Source of the DNA: Streptomyces regalis
GTDB lineage: Bacteria; Actinomycetota; Actinomycetes; Streptomycetales; Streptomycetaceae
Direction: 5' to 3'
DNA length: 10,646 nucleotides
NCBI RefSeq assembly: GCF_001509475.1
Contig: NZ_LLZG01000116.1
Span: 1 to 10,646 of the forward strand
Shown: positions 1-6,530 of the stretch, piece after piece
Numbering within the stretch: position 1 is the first letter of the stretch
How the letters are laid out: every line of letters begins with the position of its first letter
Notes under the pieces: model-generated
Databases searched by the model: none
The model's input: only the letters and a program-made list of their open reading frames with translations
Told to the model about the DNA's origin: nothing
Translations under genes and position numbers: made by a program

Positions 1-58
1 CTGGGGTCCGGGGCCCGCGGCGAAGCCGCTAATGTCACAGCCCCCGGACAGACACAGC
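1..58. other. Non-murA sequence abutting the murA tail, with a small hairpin
   Basis: This stretch shows no open coding frame that matches MurA. It contains a GC-rich hairpin, GCGGC-GAA-GCCGC (17-21 with 25-29), next to a GGGGTCCGGGG motif. The same kind of motif occurs at 853-877 and 7646-7671 in intergenic terminator-like hairpins. It therefore looks like intergenic DNA, perhaps the end of a neighbouring transcription unit on an inserted or rearranged segment. Window truncation prevents seeing what lies further left. Confidence 0.45.
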
Positions 59-118
59 ATGGAGAAGTTGGTCGAGCTCGGCGCGAAGGTCGAGTTGCCT
101 GGCAAGGCGCTCGGCTAG
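59..118 (+). pseudogene. murA: Detached 3' end of murA (last 19 codons plus stop)
   Basis: The plus strand reads MEKLVELGAKVELPGKALG followed by TAG. It aligns with the extreme C terminus of UDP-N-acetylglucosamine 1-carboxyvinyltransferase (compare the E. coli ending EDKLRALGANIER), and it matches my recollection of the Streptomyces MurA that sits convergently next to hupA. In intact MurA this stretch follows a conserved Asn/Asp-Arg-Gly-Tyr segment. Here the upstream in-frame residues are QPPDRHS, preceded by low-complexity Pro/Gly codons, and the other two frames do not rescue the match. Homology therefore stops at about base 58/59. The piece is too short to function. It may be the displaced 3' end left by an element integrated in murA, a rearrangement breakpoint, or an assembly junction. 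Confidence 0.72.
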
Positions 119-146
119 AGGCCACGACCCGGTCGTGGATACGACG

Positions 147-180
147 ATGGGGCGGCCCCCGGTGAAGGGGGCCGCCCCAT
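147..180. terminator. Bidirectional terminator between the murA tail and hupA
   Basis: A perfect 14-bp inverted repeat (147-160 with 167-180) encloses the six-base loop GGTGAA. The stem core is GGGGCGGCCCCC. It sits between the convergent stops of the murA remnant (118) and hupA (227), and so can end transcripts from both sides. There is no long T tract, as is common for Streptomyces terminators. A second, smaller inverted repeat (CCACGACC / GGTCGTGG, 122-138) lies just to its left. Confidence 0.8.
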
Positions 181-226
181 TGGCGTTACTGAGCCTTGTA
201 CGTCGTCCCGAGACGCACCGGCAGGC

Positions 227-508
227 TTACTTGCCCTTGGCGGCTTCCTTGAGCTTCGAGCCCGCGGAGACCTTCACGCTGTAGCCGGCCGGGATCTGGA
301 TCGGGTCGCCGGTCTGCGGGTTGCGCGCGGTGCGAGCGGCACGGTGGGTGCGCTCGAAGGTGAGGAAGCCAGGGATGGTGACCTTCTCGTCGCCCTTGGC
401 GACAACCTCGCCGACGGTCTCGGCGAACGCGGCCAGCACGGCGTCGGCGTCCTTGCGGGTCACCTCGGCGCGGTCGGCCAGCGCGGCCACCAGCTCACTG
501 CGGTTCAT
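227..508 (-). CDS. hupA: HU-family nucleoid-associated DNA-binding protein
   Basis: This 93-residue protein has the length and fold pattern of bacterial HU: two N-terminal helices (about 3-38), then the beta-arm. The arm signature is visible as GF (47-48), FERTHRAARTARNPQTG (51-67) and the IPA turn (72-74). HU dimers bend and compact DNA without strong sequence specificity. The short form without a lysine-rich tail is the HupA type of Streptomyces; the family also has a long-tailed paralogue, HupS. The ATG at 508 is chosen because GGGAG lies 7 bases upstream and MNRSELV is the usual N terminus. The frame stays open to 607, but that extension does not resemble HU. The gene is monocistronic, ends at TAA, and faces the murA tail across a strong hairpin. 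Confidence 0.95.
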   Translation of the reverse strand: MNRSELVAALADRAEVTRKDADAVLAAFAETVGEVVAKGDEKVTIPGFLTFERTHRAARTARNPQTGDPIQIPAGYSVKVSAGSKLKEAAKGK

Positions 509-618
509 GTTGTTACTCCCGTGTTCTTCTTGCTGTTGAGGCGTGCCACGCGGCAGAGCCGCATTGGTGGGCACAGCGAAGCCGATGCTGCCAGGGTCCT
601 CGGACACTCCCCGGACCC

Positions 619-636
619 GGGTCTGTCGTCAGACCC
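619..636 (-). other. Leader hairpin upstream of hupA
   Basis: A perfect 7-bp stem, GGGTCTG / CAGACCC, with a TCGT loop lies about 110-130 bases upstream of the hupA start codon. If the hupA transcript starts further upstream, this forms in its 5' leader. No function can be read from the sequence. Confidence 0.35.
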
Positions 637-762
637 TCGCGCCCAGGGACGCATCCTGCCCCTACCTGCAGCGGGAAAGCCAATCCGGCACCCGGAGGAG
701 TCGTGAGAACACCCTTGGGAGTCACACGAAGAGAGGGCCTGAGCTTTCGCGTCACGATAAAC

Positions 763-832
763 GGCGGCTGGAGGCCCTTGGTTCCACGACGCGCCGTTAC
801 AAGGGCTTGCCGTGGCGATCGTCACAGCCGCC
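763..832. other. Nested inverted repeats, possible structured RNA
   Basis: An 8-bp perfect outer stem (763-770 with 825-832) encloses a 7-bp perfect inner stem (774-780 with 800-806). A CCACG in the inner loop (784-788) is complementary to CGTGG at 811-815, which would allow a pseudoknot. The strand is unknown. On the minus strand it would lie in a long hupA leader. High GC makes chance stems common, so support is modest. Confidence 0.3.
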
Positions 833-857
833 ACACACTTTCGGGCTGAAGCGGGGT

Positions 858-877
858 CCGGGGGCGGCAGCCCCCGG
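858..877 (-). terminator. Terminator-like hairpin after the malic enzyme gene
   Basis: CCGGGGGC / GCCCCCGG (858-865 with 870-877) with a GGCA loop lies about 26 bases past the malic enzyme stop. A second small stem, CCCGG-ACT-CCGGG (887-899), is even closer to the stop. The first belongs to the GGGGTCC-plus-hairpin family that also occurs at 7646-7671. Confidence 0.65.
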
Positions 878-902
878 CGACGCCCGCCCGGACTCCGGGT
901 GA

Positions 903-2327
903 CTACTCGGCCGACGCCACGGCGCTGACGGCCTTCGCCGCTTCCCGCACCGCGCCGGCCACCGCGCCCGCGACCTTGTCGTTGAAGACGCTCGGGATGA
1001 TGTAGTTCGGGTTCAGCTCGTCCTCGGTCACCACATCCGCCAGCGCCTTCGCGGCCGCGAGCATCATCTCGGTGTTGACCGTACGGGACTGCGCGTCCAA
1101 CAGGCCGCGGAAGACGCCCGGGAAGACCAGCACGTTGTTGATCTGGTTCGGGAAGTCGGAGCGGCCCGTGGCCACAACTGCGGCCGTCTGACGGGCGATT
1201 GCCGGGTCGACCTCAGGGTCCGGGTTCGCGAGCGCGAACACGATCGCGTCGTCGGCCATGGCGGCGACGTCGTCGCCGTCCAGGACGTTCGGGGCGGAGA
1301 CACCGATGAAGACGTCCGCGCCGCGCACGGCCTCCTTCAGCGTGCCGGTCAGGCCCTCGGGGTTGGTGTTGTCGGCGATCCAGCGCAGCGGCGAGTCCGC
1401 GGGGGCGTCCCGCAGGTCCTCGCGGCCGGCGTGCACGACGCCGTGGATGTCGGCGACTACGGCGTTCTTCAGGCCCGCCGCGAGCAGCAGCTTGAGGATG
1501 GCCGTACCGGCCGCGCCGGCGCCGGACATCACGACGCGGATGTTCTCAATTGCCTTGCCCGCAACGCGAAGTGCGTTGGTGAGGGCGGCGAGGACGACGA
1601 TCGCGGTGCCGTGCTGGTCGTCGTGGAAGACGGGGATGTCGAGGGCCTCGCGCAGGCGGGCCTCGATCTCGAAGCAGCGCGGGGCGGAGATGTCCTCGAG
1701 GTTGATGCCGGCGAACCCGGGGGCGATCGCCTTGACGATCTCGACGATCGCGTCGGTGTCCTGGGTGTCGAGGCAGATCGGCCAGGCGTCGATGCCGGCG
1801 AACCGCTTGAAGAGGGCCGCCTTGCCCTCCATGACCGGCAGGGCGGCCATGGGACCGATGTTCCCCAGCCCCAGCACGGCCGAGCCGTCCGTCACAACCG
1901 CAACGGAGTTGCGCTTGATGGTCAGACGCCGCGCGTCCTCGGGGTTCTCGGCGATCGCCATGCAGACGCGCGCCACGCCGGGCGTGTAGATCATCGAGAG
2001 ATCGTCACGGTTGCGGATGGGGTGCTTGGACGCCATCTCGATCTTGCCGCCGAGGTGCATCAGGAACGTACGGTCGGAGACCTTGCCGAGCGTGACGCCC
2101 TCGATGCCGCGCAGCTGCTCGACGATCTCGTCGGCGTGCGCGGTGGAGGTGGCCGCGATGGTGACGTCGATGCGGAGCTTCTCGTGCCCGGAGGCGGTGA
2201 CGTCGAGGCCGGTGACCGAGCCTCCGTGGGACTCGACGGCTCCGGTGAGCTGGGAGACCGCGGTTCCGCTCGCGGGCACCTCCAGCCGGACCGTCATCGA
2301 GTAGGAGACGCTGGGCGCCGTTGCCAT
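903..2327 (-). CDS. NAD-type malic enzyme with N-terminal ACT domain
   Basis: Malic enzyme oxidatively decarboxylates malate to pyruvate in the cytoplasm, linking the TCA cycle to pyruvate and acetyl-CoA supply. The 474-residue protein has an ACT-like regulatory domain (about 8-85), the malic N domain with YTPGVA (114-119, Tyr as general acid), and Lys169 in MEGKAALFK as the likely base. Metal ligands are Glu211-Asp212 (NLEDISAP) and Asp236-Asp237 (FHDDQHGTA). A Rossmann domain carries GAGAAG (269-274). Asp293, in the acidic position after strand 2, favours NAD over NADP; that cofactor call is an inference. It matches the Streptomyces enzyme next to hupA that I recall as NAD-dependent. GAGGAA lies 8 bases upstream of the ATG. 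The ACT domain suggests allosteric control by a small ligand, not identifiable here. Confidence 0.93.
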   Translation of the reverse strand: MATAPSVSYSMTVRLEVPASGTAVSQLTGAVESHGGSVTGLDVTASGHEKLRIDVTIAATSTAHADEIVEQLRGIEGVTLGKVSDRTFLMHLGGKIEMASKHPIRNRDDLSMIYTPGVARVCMAIAENPEDARRLTIKRNSVAVVTDGSAVLGLGNIGPMAALPVMEGKAALFKRFAGIDAWPICLDTQDTDAIVEIVKAIAPGFAGINLEDISAPRCFEIEARLREALDIPVFHDDQHGTAIVVLAALTNALRVAGKAIENIRVVMSGAGAAGTAILKLLLAAGLKNAVVADIHGVVHAGREDLRDAPADSPLRWIADNTNPEGLTGTLKEAVRGADVFIGVSAPNVLDGDDVAAMADDAIVFALANPDPEVDPAIARQTAAVVATGRSDFPNQINNVLVFPGVFRGLLDAQSRTVNTEMMLAAAKALADVVTEDELNPNYIIPSVFNDKVAGAVAGAVREAAKAVSAVASAE

Positions 2328-2416
2328 GGCCGACTTCCTCTGCTTTCACCGTGTGACGCTGGATGCCGTCCGATCGTCGCACCTACCGCTGAGTAGGAGT
2401 TAGCCGGGCTTGAATT

Positions 2417-2433
2417 GCGAACGTATTGTTCGC
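2417..2433. promoter_or_regulatory. Operator-like palindrome upstream of the malic enzyme gene
   Basis: GCGAAC-GTATT-GTTCGC forms a perfect 6-bp inverted repeat with a 5-base spacer, about 90 bases upstream of the malic enzyme ATG. It is AT-rich for this genome, and TAACTC (minus strand, near 2397-2402) could be a -10 just downstream. It resembles a LexA box (CGAAC-N4-GTTCG) except that the spacer is one base too long, so I do not call it one. The binding protein is unknown. Confidence 0.35.
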
Positions 2434-2449
2434 CACGTCTTCGCAGGAA

Positions 2450-2484
2450 AAGAGGCCCACGTCACATCGTGACGTGGGCCTCTT
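2450..2484 (-). terminator. Strong intrinsic terminator downstream of helD / candidate sRNA
   Basis: A perfect 16-bp stem (2450-2465 with 2469-2484) has a three-base loop. On the minus strand it runs directly into TTTTCCTG, giving a classical U-rich tail that is uncommon in this genome. It lies about 157 bases beyond the helD stop and about 120 bases before the malic enzyme start. It should therefore insulate the malic enzyme gene from helD transcription and end any RNA arising in the gap. Confidence 0.85.
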
Positions 2485-2587
2485 CAACGTTCATGACACC
2501 GGCCCGCCATGCTCGCCTCGCGGCAAGTGGTCGCTCGTAGCGACGAAGGTTGGGCCCGGGGGCTTGGATCGAGCCGGTGCCACACCC
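2450..2587 (-). ncRNA. Candidate small structured RNA between helD and the malic enzyme gene
   Basis: On the minus strand an ECF/SigR-like promoter (GGAAT-N19-GTT, 2619-2593) would start an RNA near 2587. The RNA would end at the strong U-tailed terminator at 2450-2484, giving about 135-140 nt. Between them a 9-bp long-range stem closes the body: minus-strand GGCACCGGC (2581-2573) pairs with GCCGGTGTC (2503-2495) with one G-U pair. An internal 6-bp hairpin GTCGCT-ACG-AGCGAC (2544-2530) lies inside. Promoter, closed fold and terminator occur in the right order, which is the pattern of a trans-acting sRNA. Alternatives are a helD 3' UTR or chance folding. The 5' end is approximate. Confidence 0.42.
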
Positions 2588-2592
2588 AGGCT

Positions 2593-2619
2593 AACAAACA
2601 GATCCCGTAAGGCCATTCC
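2593..2619 (-). promoter_or_regulatory. ECF (SigR-like) promoter candidate
   Basis: Minus-strand GGGAAT is followed after 19 bases by GTTAG. This fits the thiol-stress sigma factor SigR consensus known from Streptomyces, GGAAT-N18/19-GTT. It sits 20 to 50 bases past the helD stop and points towards the strong terminator at 2450-2484, not directly into an annotated gene. Short motifs of this kind occur by chance, so confidence is moderate. Confidence 0.4.
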
Positions 2620-2640
2620 CGTACCAGGTGTTCCTCCGGA

Positions 2641-4953
2641 TCAATCTCTGAGCAGGTCCGGCACCCCGGTCGCGTCCGGCTCGTCCCGCTCCCCCGACAC
2701 CACCGTCAGCTGCTGGGTGGCCCGGGTGAGGGCGACGTACAGCACGCGCAGGCCCGCCGGGGACTCGTCCGCGATCTCCGCCGGTGAGACGACGACCGTC
2801 GCGTCGTACTCCAGCCCCTTCGCCTCCAGGCTGCCGAGCGCCACGACCCGGTCGCCGAGCCCGGCGAGCCACTTGACCGCCTCCTCGCGCCGCTGCATGG
2901 CGACGACGACGCCGACCGTGCCGTCGACGCGGTCGAGCAGCCGGGCGGCCTCCTCACGGACGGTGTGCGCCAGCGAGTCGCCCACGACCGTGCTGTGTCC
3001 TTTGTTCGTTGTCACAAAACGGGGCTCGACGCCGGTGGAGCGGACGGCCGACGGCGAGGTCGAGCCCGGCATCGCCAGCGCCAGCACCTTCGACGCCAGC
3101 TCGGCGATCTCGGCCGGGTTGCGGTAGTTCACGGTGAGCTGGAAGCGGCGGCGCGGGCGGGTGCCGAGCGCCTCGTCGCGGGCCTGGGCCGCCTCGTCGA
3201 CGTCGGACCAGGAGGACTGGGCGGGGTCGCCGACGATCGTCCAGGTGGCGTGCCGGCCGCGGCGGCCGATCATGCGCCACTGCATCGGCGTGACGTCCTG
3301 GGCCTCGTCGACGATGACGTGGGCGTACTCGGTGCGCTCGGCCGCCAGCCGCTCGGCGCGCTCGCGCTGCGACTCCTCGCGGACCGGCATCAGCTCCTCC
3401 AGGCCGGTGAGCTGGTCGAGCGGGTCGAGCTCGCGCCTCCTCTTCGGGCGGGCCGGGCTGCCGAGGATCGCCTGGAGCTCGTCGAGCATGGCGATGTCGT
3501 GCACGGAGTGGCCGTCCCGCTTGAGCGAACGGGCCACCCTGCGCACCTCGCCGGGGTTGAGGATCCGGCGGGCGAAGCGGCCGAGCCGCCGGTCGTCGGC
3601 CATCGCCGCCAGTACGGCCTTCGGGGTCAGCTCCGGCCACCAGGCGTCGAGGAAGGCGATGAAGCTGTCCTCCGAGGTGACGTCCTCGTCGAAGGAGGAG
3701 CGCAGCTCGGCGGCGAGCTCGGGGTCGGAGTGGCGGGTGGCGCCGCCGGACTGCGCCCACAGGGCGTCGAGCAGCAGCTTGCGGGCGCGCGGGCGCAGCA
3801 GGTTCACGGGTGCCGTGCCGCCGAGGACGTTGTGGCGGATCCGCTCCAGCTCCCCGGCCTCCAGTTCGAGCCGGCGGCCGAACGCGACGACCCTGAGCCG
3901 GGTCGGCGAATCGTTCAGCTCCAGGGCTCCACGGGCGGCCTTCCGCAGCACCTTGAGCATGCGGTGCGAGCCCTTGGCGCGGGCCGTGGACGGGGAGTCG
4001 TACAGCGTGGCCTCGGCGCCGTCGACGAGCGAGCCGATCGCACGGATGGCGACCTGGCCCTCCTCGCCGAGGGACGGCAGCACGCCCTCGGTGTACGACA
4101 CCAGCAGCGGGGTCGGCGAGACGATCAGGATGCCGCCCGCGTACCGGCGCCGGTCCTGGTAGAGCAGATAGGCGGCCCTGTGCAGGGCCACGGCCGTCTT
4201 TCCCGTCCCCGGCCCGCCCTCGACGTATGTCACCGAGGCGGCGGGGGCGCGGATGACCAGGTCCTGCTCGGCCTGGATGGACGCCACGATGTCCCGCATG
4301 GTGTGGCTGCGGGCCTGGCCGAGGGCGGCCATGAGGGCGCCGTCGCCGATGACGGGCAGCTCGTGCCCGCCGAGGAAGGCCTTGAGCTCGGGGCGCATCA
4401 GGTCGTCCTCGACGCTCAGCACCCGGCGCCCCTTGGAACGGATGACCCGGCGCCGTACGACCCGTCCCGGATCCACCGGAGTGGAGCGGTAGAAGGGCGC
4501 CGCGGCCGGGGCCCGCCAGTCGATGACCAGCGGGGCGTAGTCCTGGTCGAGCACGCCGATGCGCCCGATGTGCAGGGTCTCGGCGATGTCGGCGGTGTTG
4601 TCGTCCCGCACGGCGCCCTCGGCGGGCTCGACGGCGGTGTACGCGCCGTCGGGTCCCTTCTTGCCGTCCTTGCCGCGCAGCAGGTCGATACGGCCGAACA
4701 GGAAGTCCTCGAACTCGTTGTTGAGCCGATTGAGGTGGACCCCCGCTCGGAAGACCTGTGCGTCCCGCTCGGCGAGCGCGCCGGGTGTGCCGACCTGGCC
4801 ACGCTTGGCCGCGTCGTTCATGAGGAACTCTGCCTCGTGGATCTTCTCCTCGAGCCGCTGGTACACCCGGTCCAGGTGTTCCTGTTCGACGCCGATCTCT
4901 CGGTCTCTCAGGGAGTCTTCGAGCGCGGTTTCCTGCTGAGCCTGAACGGCCAC
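2641..4953 (-). CDS. HelD-type RNA polymerase recycling motor ATPase (UvrD/Rep-like)
   Basis: The 770-residue protein belongs to the HelD family, superfamily 1 helicase relatives that bind RNA polymerase, remove stalled polymerase from nucleic acid and release it using ATP. Visible motifs are an N-terminal charged helical region (about 1-90) that would reach into the polymerase channels, Walker A GGPGTGKT (246-253), Walker B VIVDEAQD (546-553), motif III GDPAQ (575-579), NYRN (609-612), LEAKGLEYD (709-717) and VLYVALTRA (738-746). The large insertion between Walker A and B (about 300-540) is typical of HelD. The GTG at 4953 follows AAGGGGG. Some actinobacterial HelD proteins (HelR) give rifamycin tolerance, but I see no rifamycin-associated inverted repeat upstream. 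Only 60 bases separate it from rsuA, so it may be read from the sigU promoter. Confidence 0.9.
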   Translation of the reverse strand: MAVQAQQETALEDSLRDREIGVEQEHLDRVYQRLEEKIHEAEFLMNDAAKRGQVGTPGALAERDAQVFRAGVHLNRLNNEFEDFLFGRIDLLRGKDGKKGPDGAYTAVEPAEGAVRDDNTADIAETLHIGRIGVLDQDYAPLVIDWRAPAAAPFYRSTPVDPGRVVRRRVIRSKGRRVLSVEDDLMRPELKAFLGGHELPVIGDGALMAALGQARSHTMRDIVASIQAEQDLVIRAPAASVTYVEGGPGTGKTAVALHRAAYLLYQDRRRYAGGILIVSPTPLLVSYTEGVLPSLGEEGQVAIRAIGSLVDGAEATLYDSPSTARAKGSHRMLKVLRKAARGALELNDSPTRLRVVAFGRRLELEAGELERIRHNVLGGTAPVNLLRPRARKLLLDALWAQSGGATRHSDPELAAELRSSFDEDVTSEDSFIAFLDAWWPELTPKAVLAAMADDRRLGRFARRILNPGEVRRVARSLKRDGHSVHDIAMLDELQAILGSPARPKRRRELDPLDQLTGLEELMPVREESQRERAERLAAERTEYAHVIVDEAQDVTPMQWRMIGRRGRHATWTIVGDPAQSSWSDVDEAAQARDEALGTRPRRRFQLTVNYRNPAEIAELASKVLALAMPGSTSPSAVRSTGVEPRFVTTNKGHSTVVGDSLAHTVREEAARLLDRVDGTVGVVVAMQRREEAVKWLAGLGDRVVALGSLEAKGLEYDATVVVSPAEIADESPAGLRVLYVALTRATQQLTVVSGERDEPDATGVPDLLRD

Positions 4954-5013
4954 CGGGCCCCCTTCTGACGTGCTGGGCAGCCGTCAACCGTACGCGAAGG
5001 GGACCCGTAAAAG

Positions 5014-5847
5014 CTACGCGTCGACCTCGACCAGCTTGTTTCCGTCGAAGTCCATGACCTCGATGTGATCGACGTCGTCGGGGGCCATGGAGACGCCGCC
5101 GCTGACGTAGAGAGGGTTCCTGGCCTGTTCGGTCTTGGCGTCCGGGATGCCGTAGCCCCACTTCGGGACGGACCAGGAGGCCGCCGTCTCGCGCTCGCCG
5201 TCCTTGCTGACGAAGATCAGGGAGCACTTGAGCGGGCCCTTGACGCCACCGAGCTCAACGACCGTCTCGGTGCCCCACGCCTTCTTCTGCAGGGCGACGG
5301 TCGCGGTGACCTTGCTCGCCGAGTCGGTGCCCGTGACCTTGTCGTCGATGTTGTTGAACAGGTCCTTGGCGGGGTTCGCCGCGACGGTCCGGTTGGTTCC
5401 GGCGCCACCGCCGTCCGAGTCGCCGCCGCTCGCCGCCATCGCGGCGAAGGGACCGCCGACGATCAGCGCGGCCGCCGCGGCCACCATGTAGAAGCTGCGC
5501 CTGCGCTTCTGGGCGCGTCGCTCGGCGACCTCGTCCACGAGCTTGTTCACCAAGCGCGGGCTGGGCTTCGCCGACAGGGACTCGCCGATCGCGGGCGAAC
5601 CGGAACCGGGCAGGTCCGCGAGCGCGGCCAGCATCGGCTCCATCCCGGCGAGCTCGTCCAGCTGCTGGGCGCACCATTCGCAGGTCGCGAGGTGGGCCTC
5701 GAAAGCGGTTGCCTCAGCGTCGTCGAGGATCCCGAGGGCGTAGGCACCGACTGTCTCGTGCTCGCTCGGAACCGGATGTCCCTGCATGGGTCCAGACATA
5801 CCCGAACCGCCCATCCCGAATCCCTGGTTTCCCCCGTAAACACTCAT
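5014..5847 (-). CDS. rsuA: Membrane anti-sigma factor with zinc-binding ZAS domain (RsuA-like)
   Basis: The 277-residue protein probably holds its partner sigma factor at the membrane until a signal arrives. After a Gly/Met-rich N terminus (1-25), the ZAS motif is visible as His30 and His52-x3-Cys56-x2-Cys59. A basic segment (109-117) precedes one membrane helix (about 118-139), followed by a Gly/Ser linker and an extracytoplasmic domain (about 150-277) of unknown ligand. The order places the ZAS domain inside and the sensor outside. Its ATG overlaps the sigU stop (TGATG), which indicates translational coupling; a GTG one codon earlier is also possible. Gene position next to hupA, malic enzyme and helD supports orthology with S. 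coelicolor RsuA. The release mechanism cannot be read from the sequence. Confidence 0.85.
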   Translation of the reverse strand: MSVYGGNQGFGMGGSGMSGPMQGHPVPSEHETVGAYALGILDDAEATAFEAHLATCEWCAQQLDELAGMEPMLAALADLPGSGSPAIGESLSAKPSPRLVNKLVDEVAERRAQKRRRSFYMVAAAAALIVGGPFAAMAASGGDSDGGGAGTNRTVAANPAKDLFNNIDDKVTGTDSASKVTATVALQKKAWGTETVVELGGVKGPLKCSLIFVSKDGERETAASWSVPKWGYGIPDAKTEQARNPLYVSGGVSMAPDDVDHIEVMDFDGNKLVEVDA

Positions 5848-6422
5848 CACGCCGTCACCCCCCGCTCCTCCAGAGCCAGCTTCATCGACCGCAGGGCATA
5901 GAAGACCCGTGAGCGAACGGTGCCGCTGGGTATGCCCAGCGTCTCGGCCGCCTCATTGACGGTACGCCCCTTGAAATAGGTCTCCACGAGGACCTCCCGG
6001 TGGGCGGGGGTCAGGTCGTCGAGTGCGTCCGACAGCGTCATCAGCCACAGCGCCTTGTCGATCTCGTCCTCCGCGGGGATGACCTCCAGCGGCGACGGAT
6101 CGACCTCCTGCGGCCGGGCCTGCCGGCTGCGGTGACCGTCGATGACGATGCGCCGGGCGACCGTCACCAGCCAGGGGCGTACCGATCCGGTCGCTCGATT
6201 GAGCTGTCCGGCGTTCTTCCAGGCACGGATGAGCGTCTCCTGCACGACGTCCTCTGCTCGTTGCCGATCACCGGCGACCAGTCGAAGGACATACGCAAGG
6301 AGGGGTCCGGCGTGCTCTCTGTACAGCGCACGCATCAGCTCCTCATCAGGTTCCGAGGGCTGGGACATGCGATGTCGGGCCCTCGATCCACGTTCATTGG
6401 CCACGACGGAATCCTTGCGCAC
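5847..6422 (-). CDS. sigU: ECF RNA polymerase sigma factor SigU
   Basis: This 191-residue (from GTG 6422) ECF sigma factor has region 2 at about 33-100 (LYREHAG, DVVQETLIRAWKN, WLVTVARRIVIDGHR) and region 4 at about 125-185 with the helix-turn-helix TVNEAAETLGIPSGTVRSRV. It redirects RNA polymerase to stress or development promoters and is kept silent by the overlapping anti-sigma gene. In S. coelicolor, SigU misregulation affects morphological differentiation; the assignment here rests on sequence type and synteny. The start is uncertain. GTG 6422 has GGAGG five bases upstream. ATG 6368 gives 173 residues, the usual ECF length, but a poorly spaced GAGGG. The 18-residue extension is basic. 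Both starts may be used, as happens for SigR. Confidence 0.88.
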   Translation of the reverse strand: MRKDSVVANERGSRARHRMSQPSEPDEELMRALYREHAGPLLAYVLRLVAGDRQRAEDVVQETLIRAWKNAGQLNRATGSVRPWLVTVARRIVIDGHRSRQARPQEVDPSPLEVIPAEDEIDKALWLMTLSDALDDLTPAHREVLVETYFKGRTVNEAAETLGIPSGTVRSRVFYALRSMKLALEERGVTA

Positions 6423-6439
6423 GCCCACCTCCGATGTCC

Positions 6440-6451
6440 GGGGGTTCCCCC
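6440..6451 (-). promoter_or_regulatory. Hairpin just upstream of the sigU ribosome site
   Basis: GGGGG-TT-CCCCC (physically a 4-bp stem with a GAAC-type loop on the minus strand) lies about 7 bases upstream of the GGAGG site of the GTG 6422 start. It could influence choice between the two sigU starts, but such short G/C runs are common here. Confidence 0.25.
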
Positions 6452-6530
6452 AGTCGGTCGCTCGACTACCCGTACGGAAGCGGCCCGTTGAGTGTTCAAA
6501 GCGAGGCGACAGTTTTCTGCGGAGTGACGT

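Larger units (their letters stand above)
509..902. other. Gene-free interval upstream of hupA with several hairpins
   Basis: These 394 bases separate the malic enzyme stop from the hupA start and hold no convincing gene. They should carry the hupA promoter and leader, but I cannot place a confident -10/-35 pair. A TATCGT hexamer on the minus strand near 750-760 is the best -10 candidate and lacks a good -35. Inverted repeats are present at 550-562 (GCGGC/GCCGC), at 619-636 (GGGTCTG-TCGT-CAGACCC), and as a nested pair at 763-832. The end of the interval carries the malic enzyme terminator. Confidence 0.6.

Noticed and set aside
2417..2433. LexA/SOS box reading of the CGAAC...GTTCG dyad
   Set aside because: Gram-positive LexA boxes need a four-base spacer; here it is five, and malic enzyme is not an expected SOS gene.
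2491..2616. Possible 41-residue minus-strand reading frame starting MALRDLFVSLG, with a TTA codon
   Set aside because: The ribosome site is badly spaced, the composition is not protein-like after the first residues, and the start overlaps the ECF promoter candidate. A structured RNA explains the interval better.
2965..4968. Long plus-strand open frame opposite helD (667 residues)
   Set aside because: It is a shadow frame produced by GC-rich third positions. The product is Arg/Gly/Ala-rich with no recognisable domain, while the minus strand has all HelD motifs.
4954..5013. Rifamycin-associated element upstream of helD
   Set aside because: I looked for the conserved inverted repeat known at HelR-type genes and found none in this gap, so rifamycin induction is not claimed.
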